Assembly: GCF_022549775.1 (NCBI RefSeq) | Contig: NZ_JAKZGP010000001.1 | Location: 62,001 to 126,000 of the forward strand | Direction: 5' to 3' | From: Belliella filtrata | Lineage (GTDB): Bacteria > Bacteroidota > Bacteroidia > Cytophagales > Cyclobacteriaceae | DNA length: 64,000 nt | Part shown: piece by piece, positions 36,822 through 44,438 of the stretch | Position numbering within the stretch: the stretch's first letter is position 1 | Layout: every line of letters begins with the position of its first letter | Made by a program: the position numbers and the translations under genes | Notes under the pieces: generated by a model | What the model was told of the DNA's origin: nothing | Databases searched by the model: none | Seen by the model: only the letters and a program-made list of their open reading frames with translations

Positions 36822-37502
36822 ATGGGATTCTTAGACTTTATATTTAGAAAAAAAACCAGCAAATCTGACTTTGTGGTGCAATATGAGCAATTTTTAATCA
36901 AAAAACAGTCAGAATTTACACCTTTAGATCAGTTGAATTTCACGATTTTAGACACTGAGACCACGGGCTTAGACATCAAGAAAGACTACATTGTCTCCTT
37001 CGGTGCTGTCAAAATGAAAGGCTACAGACTAAATTTAGAACAGTCCTGGGAAGTCTATTTGGATGCTCCATTGCAAAATGAGGCTTCACTGAAAATACAT
37101 GAAATCCTCTACCCCATTGAGATTTCTCCCATCAAAGACTTTGCCGCAGATTTTTTAAAGTATATTGGTAGAGATATTATCGTAGGTCACCATATAGGCT
37201 TTGATTTGGGAATGTTGGAAAAGATCTTGAAAAGCTTTGGCTTGAAACAAGTTCTAAACCCTATCCTTGATACCCAAGCACTGGCTATACGACTAGAGCA
37301 AGGACCACACTTTGATCGCAGGCTCATGAGAAAAGGAGAATATGCCTTGGACACACTCTGTGAGCGGTATGGCATACCGCTTGATGATAGACATACAGCA
37401 GCTGGAGATGCTTTTCTCACTGCACAACTCCTTATGAAGCTATTGAAACTTGCTGAGAAAAAGGGAATAAAGAACTTGAAAGACCTGATGCAGGTATATT
37501 GA
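36822..37502 (+). CDS. DEDDh 3'-5' exonuclease (DNA polymerase III epsilon-like)
   Basis: The 226-residue protein has exonuclease motif I (FTILDTETTGLD), motif II (IVGHHIGFDLGMLEKIL) and motif III (RHTAAGDAFLTAQLL), with all four acidic residues and the DEDDh histidine. It is not fused to any polymerase domain. It starts one base after the DUF294 gene and is surely co-translated. The DUF294-exonuclease pair next to acs is a recurrent arrangement in other bacteria, although the reason is unclear. Confidence 0.9.
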   Translation: MGFLDFIFRKKTSKSDFVVQYEQFLIKKQSEFTPLDQLNFTILDTETTGLDIKKDYIVSFGAVKMKGYRLNLEQSWEVYLDAPLQNEASLKIHEILYPIEISPIKDFAADFLKYIGRDIIVGHHIGFDLGMLEKILKSFGLKQVLNPILDTQALAIRLEQGPHFDRRLMRKGEYALDTLCERYGIPLDDRHTAAGDAFLTAQLLMKLLKLAEKKGIKNLKDLMQVY

Positions 37503-37606
37503 TGCCAAAAAAATGCATCAAAGCTCTTCCTACGAACTTCAATGCATAATCAAATTAACCTAACAGCTTCCAAGCGATGAGTTTACATTTGAAAGTCAAT
37601 TATTTT

Positions 37607-38797
37607 TCACTCAAACAACTGTGGTGCAAACTGGCTTAGGTATACCCTCCAATTTCTCCAAATATGCCCTCCTTCACTTTCTACATAGGTGTATGGCATA
37701 TCAATTTCATCAAGCAATTTTTTAAATTCCTGATTGGCATCATATAAAAAGTCTGTTTTGCCTATCGCGATCCAATATAGCTTGTATCCATTATCGCGTT
37801 GAACTTTTAGGGTTCCTTCGATATCTTTATATACTTTGCCCGAGGCATCCTCTCGCGGCATAATGGCCGCAGAATATAGACCAATGAAATCGAAAGTGTC
37901 AGGAAAAAACCTAGATACATGCATCGTGTGAAATCCTCCCATCGATAGACCAGCTATGGCACGATGAGACTTTTGCGGCACAGTTCTATAGTTTTTATCT
38001 ATGAAATTTACAATTTCCATAAAATTTTCCTCATAGGTACCATCCATGGTCTTTGGTATCATGAATTGTGGCTTATAGAATCCCAGCGTACCTTCACCAG
38101 GTGCCGCATCTTGAATCACATTACCGTTTGGCATGACCACAATCATGGGTTTTGCTTTACCTTGATTGATAAGGTTATCCAAGATTTGAGCTGTTCTTCC
38201 TAAAGAGATCCATGCTTCTTCATCACCTCCCGCACCGTGCAAAAGGTACAATACAGGATATTTCTCTGCAGAAGACTCATACCCTGGTGGAGTATATACA
38301 GTCAGTCTTCTTTCCATTTGCAATCCGTCTGAAGGATACCATCTTTTGGCTACAGTTCCATGAGGAACCTTTTGTACCCGATACAAGTCAGCATGAGCAC
38401 CTTCAATGATAAATATATTGGTAACAGAAGCCACATCTCGAATCAAAAATGGATTGTTAGGATCTGTAGCCGGCAAGCCATCTACATGGAAAGAATAGCT
38501 ATAAAGTTCTGGTTGTAATTTATCTATTTTGAATTCCCAGACACCATTTTCATTTATAGTAAGTGCAGCTTTACCAGGGCTATCTATTGTCCCCATTGGT
38601 GAATCTATTTTTTCAGTAGGCAAAAAATCTCCTGTAATCTCAACTTTTTGCGCCTTTGGAGCATAAAATCTGAAGGTAACTACATCCCCTTCTATTTCTG
38701 GTGAGGTTAATTGCTCTGCTCGAAAGATCGCTTCTTGGGCCGAGAGACTAGTGATTATAAGGAAGAAAAACAGCTCGGCAAGTAATGTCTTTTTCAT
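37607..38797 (-). CDS. Secreted esterase of the CE1/enterochelin-esterase type
   Basis: From ATG 38797 the protein is 396 residues. A signal peptide (KKTLLAELFFFLIITSLSAQ) precedes an N-terminal immunoglobulin/CBM48-like E-set domain (about 20-120, VTFRFYAPKAQKVEITGDF). An alpha/beta hydrolase follows, with the nucleophile serine in AGLSMGGFHTMH and the catalytic histidine in GGHIWRNWR. The family hydrolyses feruloyl or acetyl esters of plant polysaccharides or siderophore esters. No SusC/D pair or xylanase is adjacent, so the substrate is open. A TTG start at 38821 is possible but less likely. Confidence 0.85.
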   Translation of the reverse strand: MKKTLLAELFFFLIITSLSAQEAIFRAEQLTSPEIEGDVVTFRFYAPKAQKVEITGDFLPTEKIDSPMGTIDSPGKAALTINENGVWEFKIDKLQPELYSYSFHVDGLPATDPNNPFLIRDVASVTNIFIIEGAHADLYRVQKVPHGTVAKRWYPSDGLQMERRLTVYTPPGYESSAEKYPVLYLLHGAGGDEEAWISLGRTAQILDNLINQGKAKPMIVVMPNGNVIQDAAPGEGTLGFYKPQFMIPKTMDGTYEENFMEIVNFIDKNYRTVPQKSHRAIAGLSMGGFHTMHVSRFFPDTFDFIGLYSAAIMPREDASGKVYKDIEGTLKVQRDNGYKLYWIAIGKTDFLYDANQEFKKLLDEIDMPYTYVESEGGHIWRNWRVYLSQFAPQLFE

Positions 38798-38892
38798 CAA
38801 TTTCGGGTTTTGATTGAGCAACTAATTTACGGCTATATCCATGAAAATTGTAAAAGTATTTTCAATTTCTGCAAACAAGATTCAACAAAAAA

Positions 38893-38916
38893 GGAGCAAG
38901 CTCAATAGCTTACTCC
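38893..38916 (-). terminator. Terminator downstream of glyS
   Basis: A 10-bp stem (38893-38902 with 38907-38916) with one G-U pair on the minus-strand RNA and a 4-nt loop is followed by six T on that strand. It lies 80 nt after the GlyRS stop. Confidence 0.75.
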
Positions 38917-38994
38917 CTGATTTAATGATGTTCTAAAGGATTTACGACAAAATTTATAGAAATTATTCTCTAAGCATTTTTCAGCACGCCCTTT

Positions 38995-40464
38995 TTAGCC
39001 AACACGCTCAAATATCCTTCTGAAGCTACATGCCTCTGCAAGTTTGCCATGCAATTCGGAAATTGGCACTCGCTCTTGCTCTGTAGTATCTCTATGCCTG
39101 ATCGTAACTGTATTGTCTTCTAGTGTCTGATGATCCACAGCGATACAATATGGCGTACCTATCAAGTCTTGTCTGGTATATCTCTTCCCGATCGACGCTG
39201 CATCTTCATAGATGATATTGAAATCATACTTCAATGCTTCAAAGATTTCCTTTCCTTTTTCAGGAAGCCCATCCTTTTTGGTCAATGGTAAAATCGCTGC
39301 TTTCACTGGAGCGATTGCAGGGTGGAATTTCAAGTAGGTACGTTTTTTACCCTCCACTTCTTCATCCACAAATGCATTGCAAAGCGTCATCAAAAATAAT
39401 CTATCTGCTCCAATAGAAGTCTCAATGACATATGGAATATAATTCTGATTGATTTCAGGATCAAAGTATTGTTGCTTCTTTTTAGAAAACTCCTGATGAC
39501 TCTTCAAGTCAAAGTCTGTTCTTGAGTGAATCCCCTCCACTTCTTTGAAGCCAAATGGAAATTGATATTCAATATCCATTGCAGCATTGGCATAATGCGC
39601 CAACTTCTCGTGATCGTGTCTTCTTAGCTTATCTTGCGGCACTCCAAGTGCCAAGTGCCAATTCATCCTTGTATCGGCCCAAGCTTTGTACCAATCAAGT
39701 TCAGATCCAGGACGTACAAAGAATTGCATTTCCATTTGCTCAAACTCCCGCATTCTGAAGATAAACTGACGTGCCACGATTTCATTTCTGAAGGCTTTAC
39801 CAATCTGGGCAATTCCGAAAGGCACTTTCATACGTGCCGTTTTCTGTACATTAAGGAAATTCACAAAAATACCTTGTGCTGTCTCTGGTCTCAAATAGAT
39901 CGTAGAAGCATCTTCAGCTACAGATCCTACTTGTGTAGAAAACATCAGGTTGAACTGTCTTACATCTGTCCAATTACTTGTACCAGATATCGGACACTTG
40001 ATATCCTCTTGAATGATCAAATCCCTCACGCCTGCCAAATCTTCGGCTTCAAGCAGTCTCCCCATGGCTTGGAGCAAGTTTTGAGCACGATCCTTATCAC
40101 CAGCATTTTCATATGAAGCCGCTTTATCTTCTATCAATACATCCGCTCTATACCTTTTCTTAGAATCTTTGTTATCGATCATTGGATCATTGAAACTATC
40201 CACGTGACCAGAGGCTTTCCAAGTAGTAGGGTGCATAAAAATCGCTGCATCTATCCCAACGATATTCTCATTGAGACGAGTCATCGTCTCCCACCAGAGT
40301 CTCTTTAGGTTGTTTTTCAATTCCACACCATAGGCACCATAGTCATACACTGCCTGCAGTCCATCATAAATCTCAGATGAAGGGTACACAAATCCATACT
40401 CTTTGGCATGGGAAATAATATCTTTCAGTTGAGCATTTTCTGCTCCTTGTTCGTTTTTTGCCAT
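38995..40464 (-). CDS. glyS: Glycine--tRNA ligase (single-chain, class II)
   Basis: This enzyme charges tRNA-Gly. The 489-residue protein is the homodimeric eukaryote/archaea-like form used by Bacteroidota. It has FVYPSSEIYDGLQAVYDYGA near the N terminus, class II motif 2 (RNEIVARQFIFRMREFEQME), the glycine-binding RPETAQGIFVNF, motif 3 (ETSIGADRLFLMTLCNAF) and the anticodon-binding domain (about 370-489). Start and length are normal. Confidence 0.97.
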   Translation of the reverse strand: MAKNEQGAENAQLKDIISHAKEYGFVYPSSEIYDGLQAVYDYGAYGVELKNNLKRLWWETMTRLNENIVGIDAAIFMHPTTWKASGHVDSFNDPMIDNKDSKKRYRADVLIEDKAASYENAGDKDRAQNLLQAMGRLLEAEDLAGVRDLIIQEDIKCPISGTSNWTDVRQFNLMFSTQVGSVAEDASTIYLRPETAQGIFVNFLNVQKTARMKVPFGIAQIGKAFRNEIVARQFIFRMREFEQMEMQFFVRPGSELDWYKAWADTRMNWHLALGVPQDKLRRHDHEKLAHYANAAMDIEYQFPFGFKEVEGIHSRTDFDLKSHQEFSKKKQQYFDPEINQNYIPYVIETSIGADRLFLMTLCNAFVDEEVEGKKRTYLKFHPAIAPVKAAILPLTKKDGLPEKGKEIFEALKYDFNIIYEDAASIGKRYTRQDLIGTPYCIAVDHQTLEDNTVTIRHRDTTEQERVPISELHGKLAEACSFRRIFERVG

Positions 40465-40557
40465 AGGCGCAAAAATAAATAAACTTCTTGAGAAGTAGGC
40501 GAAGAAATTGGCTTTTGGAACAGCTTATCAAAATTCTTTTGAAATGCTTGTCATATA

Positions 40558-41070
40558 ATGAGTAAATTTATTCACCAACATGTAGTTATGACATCAAAGG
40601 AATTGGAAGTTTTGATCAAAGCGCATCACAGAGAAGCATTTCTCTGGTCTAGGCAATGCTGTGGTTTTGATACCTCACTTGCTGAAGATATTCTCCAACA
40701 TGCCTATCTCAAGGTATTGGAAGGAAAAGCAAAATTTGGTCACCAATCCAGTCCAAAAACTTGGCTTTTTGCTATAGTTAGGTATACAGCTATGGAATGG
40801 CTGCGCAATGAAAAACCAACTCATTCCTTGGAGGGTGTCGAGATAGAAGATATAGAACCTGATAGGCCAGTAGAAAGTCAAGAAGATATGCTGAATCTTC
40901 TCCCTAGTCGACAAAAAGAAGTCCTGCTGTTGGTCTTCTATCATCAGATGACCATAGAAAAAGCTGCTGAAATCATGGAAGTAAGTCTGGGCACTGCGAG
41001 AACGCACTATGAGAGAGCAAAGAAAAGTTTGAAAATGCTAATTGAAAAGAAACATGAAAATGCTAGATAA
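40558..41070 (+). CDS. ECF-type RNA polymerase sigma factor
   Basis: The 170-residue protein has region 2 (HREAFLWSRQCCGFDTSLAE then DILQHAYLKVL and the SPKTWLFAIVRYTAMEWLRN stretch) and region 4 (LPSRQKEVLLLVFYHQMTIE then KAAEIMEVSLGTARTHYERA). It would direct core RNA polymerase to a stress regulon, probably including its own operon. An in-frame ATG at 40588 gives a more compact N terminus. Its 3' end overlaps the next gene, which looks like its anti-sigma factor. Confidence 0.9.
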   Translation: MSKFIHQHVVMTSKELEVLIKAHHREAFLWSRQCCGFDTSLAEDILQHAYLKVLEGKAKFGHQSSPKTWLFAIVRYTAMEWLRNEKPTHSLEGVEIEDIEPDRPVESQEDMLNLLPSRQKEVLLLVFYHQMTIEKAAEIMEVSLGTARTHYERAKKSLKMLIEKKHENAR

Positions 41071-41383
41071 AGAGGAAAGGGAGTTGGAGTTGTTCTTTTC
41101 CGAATTGAAATCAAAAGACCAAGGTATCTCTACTCCAACCTTGCCTGCTTTCAAAGCTAAATCTTACAAAATATGGCGATGGATACCCGCCGGCATAGCA
41201 GCAGCACTTGTCGCTGCCATCTGGATAGGTACGAGTGACAAAAAGGATGAAACATTGGCAAAAGATGTAATCATCATTTCACTGATAGAAGATGAAAACC
41301 AAAAACAACAGCTGATCATAGAGACCACCTCTTCCATGGATATTTGGGAATCTCCTACAGCTTCATTATTAGAACTAAACTAA
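41054..41383 (+). CDS. Probable anti-sigma factor with one membrane helix
   Basis: The ATG at 41054 (MKMLDKEERELELFFSELKS) lies inside the last codons of the sigma gene. The 109-residue protein has a cytoplasmic helical N terminus that could hold the sigma factor, a single membrane segment (IPAGIAAALVAAIWIG) and a short periplasmic tail of about 50 residues. No zinc-binding HxxxCxxC motif is seen, so it is not a ZAS-type anti-sigma. Function is inferred from topology and operon order: sigma, anti-sigma, periplasmic LTXXQ protein. Confidence 0.68.
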   Translation: MKMLDKEERELELFFSELKSKDQGISTPTLPAFKAKSYKIWRWIPAGIAAALVAAIWIGTSDKKDETLAKDVIIISLIEDENQKQQLIIETTSSMDIWESPTASLLELN

Positions 41384-41390
41384 CAACAAC

Positions 41391-42077
41391 ATGAAAAATT
41401 TGATCACCATATACTTTCTGCTTCTTGCTGGAATTGCACAAGGGCAAGATTTGTTTCAAGGCACGCTATTTTCTGCTGACCTTATCATGAAAAACAGGGA
41501 CAAAATATCCCTTACTGATCAACAAGCAGATAAAATTAAAGCAATCCATGGCAAGAATGCGGGGGAATTCAGTACACTAAAATGGGACCTAGATGCAGAG
41601 AATGAAAAGCTCAAAAAAATGCTTCAAGAACCAAAGATCAATACAGCTGCTGCTTCAAAACAGATGGACAAAATCCTGAACTTAGAGACTCAACTGAAGA
41701 AAAAGCAGTTCAGCAACTTGCTGGCAATAAGAAGTGAGCTCAATGATAACCAAACAAAGTCACTTGCTGATCTCAATAAGTCAGTTTCAGTTTCAACCTT
41801 TAATCTATTTGGCTCAGAACAGGGCACGATAAATAACAATATGTTTAACAAGTCAGGCACCAGTATTAAATTGACTGGAAAATCCACACTTTCAACAGAA
41901 AACAAACCATTATTTGTTATAGTCGAAAATGGTAAGGAGACTTTTGTAAAAGACCTTGATCAGTATGATCCAAATGAAATAGAATCCGTCTCAGTTTATA
42001 AAGATGCCACTGCCATCAACCTATACGGTTCCAAGGCAGCAAATGGTGTCGTCGTGATCACGATGAAAAAAAAATAA
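41391..42077 (+). CDS. Periplasmic LTXXQ protein with a TonB-receptor-plug-like C-terminal tail
   Basis: The 228-residue protein has a signal peptide (LITIYFLLLAGIAQG). A helical LTXXQ/CpxP-like region follows (about 28-130) with ISLTDQQADKIKAIHGK and ELNDNQTKSLADLNK. The tail is very similar to the end of SusC/TonB plug domains: DPNEIESVSVYKDATAINLY then GSKAANGVVVITMKKK. In outer-membrane receptors this segment is the plug's last strands, but no barrel follows here. CnrX/Spy-like sensors regulate ECF sigma/anti-sigma pairs, so this may be the operon's sensor. It starts 7 nt after the anti-sigma gene. Confidence 0.78.
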   Translation: MKNLITIYFLLLAGIAQGQDLFQGTLFSADLIMKNRDKISLTDQQADKIKAIHGKNAGEFSTLKWDLDAENEKLKKMLQEPKINTAAASKQMDKILNLETQLKKKQFSNLLAIRSELNDNQTKSLADLNKSVSVSTFNLFGSEQGTINNNMFNKSGTSIKLTGKSTLSTENKPLFVIVENGKETFVKDLDQYDPNEIESVSVYKDATAINLYGSKAANGVVVITMKKK

Positions 42078-42170
42078 AAGTGTATCAATCGAAAATTCAG
42101 GTTTGAATAGGTTGTGGCTATTCAAATGAAGAGATTTGAATTATTAGTACAATTTTGTAAACTCAATGTT

Positions 42171-42282
42171 GACCACAAAAAATTAGAAGGTTACGCGAAG
42201 GACGCCAAGGGGAAATGATTACTTCAAAGCACAGAATCTCCTTTGCGTCCTTTGCGAAAACTTAGCGTCCTCAGCGGTTAAT
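42171..42282. repeat. Imperfect inverted-repeat element of GGACGC type
   Basis: The left arm (about 42171-42212, with GCGAAGGACGCCAAGG) and the right arm (about 42236-42282, with CCTTTGCGTCCTTTGCG and ending AGCGTCCTCAGCGGTTAAT) are imperfect complements of each other. This ACCGC..AGGACGC..AAGG family is a dispersed intergenic repeat known from many genomes by appearance. A second, single-arm copy is at 46442-46475. It borders a decayed fic gene, so the 750-nt gap 42078-42830 is a degraded zone. Confidence 0.65.
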
Positions 42283-42315
42283 CTTATTTATGAGTGAATA
42301 CCAAGAAAACATCCT

Positions 42316-42613
42316 CTATACATATGCAGGTTTCCATCGATTTAAATTCTTATAGACTTCCAGTGCATTCAAAACTTCTATGATGTCTTTTTCTGGACCT
42401 GACACTCTATTATCTTCAATGATCGCCGAAACCTGATCTTCTGACAAAGTGTTTCCCTCTATGCTTAGAGAGGAATGAATAGTTCTGATTCAATTCTGTT
42501 TTGAAGTTTAGGGTTTCCCTCACCAGATTTTTGGCATTCACAGCACCTATCTTTTCCGAGATGGAGGTAATTAATTTTAACATTGTAGCATTAATCTCGT
42601 AAGGTGGTTTCAT
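42316..42613 (-). pseudogene. Frameshifted and truncated Fic-family N-terminal fragment
   Basis: From ATG 42613 the frame encodes MKPPYEINATMLKLITSISE and continues KIGAVNAKNLVRETLNFK, the usual N terminus of Fic-domain AMP-transferases. Near 42480 the reading shifts by one base: the other frame continues RTIHSSLSIEGNTLSEDQVS, AIIEDNRVSGPEKDIIEVLN and ALEVYKNLNRW, including the SxxxEGN inhibitory-helix motif. It then ends at a TAG (42318-42316). The catalytic HPFx[DE]GNGR part is missing. The next sequence is the GGACGC-type repeat, which may mark the truncation point. Not functional. Confidence 0.75.
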
Positions 42614-42830
42614 TTTTTGATAGTATCAAAGATAATTAGTTCGTGTGATAAAAAGTTTTGAAACTTGAAAGGAGGAAACAAATATGGGGTAATTTAATTT
42701 GGTCGATCTAGGTATATTGTCCTTTTCCAGGTAAAATCATGCTCTAGCTTTTGAATACTAGAACATGATAAAAACAAGAATTATAGAGGCTATCTACTAC
42801 AATGCTTGAACTTTAAAATAAAACCTTCAA

Positions 42831-44165
42831 TCAGTTAAACTGAATCAACTCTACTTCTCCAGAAAACAATGTTAACCACAAATTATCTTCAAGTTGAACC
42901 AAGCCATTTGGGGAAAAATTTAATCGGTCCTGTGAATGAACCAACTCGATGGATCCATTTGACAAATCCACCTGGTAAAACCCACTGATTCTGTGTTCAT
43001 CTTGATTTGGCATATAAAATAGGTATAACAAAAACTTGTTGTCTTTCAATGTAGTTTCTGAAGGTAAATAGTAAGTCACACCTTTTTCTGAAAGAGATTC
43101 AAAGCTGGGTTCTTGGTCCTTTTTACTCACAACGAATTTTGAGGAGAAGCCTTGTTGTAAAGCTTCAGATCCTAATCCTTGAATATAGAAAACTAAATCC
43201 TCACTTGGAATATATTGCAACAAAGCAGTTCCTTGAAAAGGAGAAAGCTCCTCGCTCAATGTTCCTGTTTCTATATCAAAAATCGAATTCCCAAATATTT
43301 TTTGCCCTATAATATCCTCTCTATAAGTATTACCAAAATCGAAATCTGGTATAATCCTTCTTTCATCATTTTCCAAATTAACAACGGTAAGAGTTCTGTT
43401 TCCCTCTTCTATCGGATTGGAATATACCAAGTGTCCATCATTGACTCTTGACACGCTACCTGTACTACTCATTTGTCCAAATGGAATGGATGATGAATTT
43501 TCAATATCATATAAAAATAAGTCATTTATGTATACCCCTGAATTTTGATATATGACCCTATTACCATCTACAGCCCTTAATCTTAAACCTAATTTATCAT
43601 CAATTTTGAGAAGTTGACCAGAATTTACTTCAAGTCTATAAGTGCTAATCTCATTATTGGCAAAATCATTCATAAACAAATATTCCCTATCTGGACTTAA
43701 GTCAAATTCACCCAAACGATCAAATTTAGCTAAAGGCTTAACCGCCATCTGCGTTTTTATGATATGCTGGTAATCAGGTAGCTGAAATCTAAAAACACTA
43801 TCTTCATTAACTTTTAAATCTACAAATAATTGATAAAATTCTCCCTCCTTAAAATCATACTCTAATTCAGTAATTGAAGACGTCTTCTGGAAAGGGGCGG
43901 TATCCACAGGTGTTATTGCTAGGGTGTCACTATCTTGATTAAGCATGATCAACTGTGTTAAAGGCTGTGCACTATAATCGTCTAGCCTAGGAAACCAAAA
44001 TTTAACACTGTTTGAAGACTGTGGGTATGTAGAAAAAAAAAGCTTATCTGATTTTAAAACTACTTTTACTTCAGATGAAATTATAGTATCAGGATTTTGA
44101 GGTTCCTCACATGAACCAAGAAGTAAAACAAAAATTAAGAGAGCTATTGAATATTTATTTACCAT
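42831..44165 (-). CDS. Lipoprotein with probable beta-propeller fold, unknown function
   Basis: The 444-residue protein has a lipoprotein signal (IALLIFVLLLGSC, lipobox LGSC with the cysteine at residue 19). Repeated beta-strand units with Asp/Asn-rich turns follow from about residue 120 (FDLSPDREYLFMNDFANNEI, then VNDGHLVYSNPIEEGNRTLT). The spacing resembles a TolB/WD-like propeller. No catalytic motif is recognised. It is probably anchored in the envelope. It appears monocistronic, downstream of htpG and followed by the degraded fic zone. Confidence 0.6.
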   Translation of the reverse strand: MVNKYSIALLIFVLLLGSCEEPQNPDTIISSEVKVVLKSDKLFFSTYPQSSNSVKFWFPRLDDYSAQPLTQLIMLNQDSDTLAITPVDTAPFQKTSSITELEYDFKEGEFYQLFVDLKVNEDSVFRFQLPDYQHIIKTQMAVKPLAKFDRLGEFDLSPDREYLFMNDFANNEISTYRLEVNSGQLLKIDDKLGLRLRAVDGNRVIYQNSGVYINDLFLYDIENSSSIPFGQMSSTGSVSRVNDGHLVYSNPIEEGNRTLTVVNLENDERRIIPDFDFGNTYREDIIGQKIFGNSIFDIETGTLSEELSPFQGTALLQYIPSEDLVFYIQGLGSEALQQGFSSKFVVSKKDQEPSFESLSEKGVTYYLPSETTLKDNKFLLYLFYMPNQDEHRISGFYQVDLSNGSIELVHSQDRLNFSPNGLVQLEDNLWLTLFSGEVELIQFN

Positions 44166-44340
44166 AATATAAAATTTTGAACAATTTAAATCTTACTATA
44201 ATTTAGGTGGGTAGCTACAAAAGCTATAATTTCACTAAAAATATAATTATTTCTCAAGAATTTCAAAAAATAATTATATTTATTGAAGCATTACCCACCC
44301 AATTTTTATTAGCTTGTCCTTTTTTCATACTATAATAATA

Positions 44341-44425
44341 AACCCCGAAAATATCCATTTAAGGGATTCTCGGGGCTTTTGAGTTCAAATTAAAAATCCT
44401 TCGGAGTCTAAAAAAGACCCCAAGG
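44341..44425 (-). terminator. Tandem terminators after htpG
   Basis: The htpG-proximal hairpin pairs 44398-44409 with 44415-44425 (11 bp, one bulge). On the minus strand it is followed by ATTTTTA. A second hairpin pairs 44343-44352 with 44366-44375 (one mismatch), with T-rich flanks on both strands. Together they insulate htpG from the lipoprotein gene. Confidence 0.7.
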
Positions 44426-44438
44426 GTTTAATGTTTAT

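Noticed and set aside
39634-40116. 160-residue open frame on the plus strand
   Set aside because: It is antisense to the well-supported glycyl-tRNA synthetase gene and has the composition of a shadow frame.
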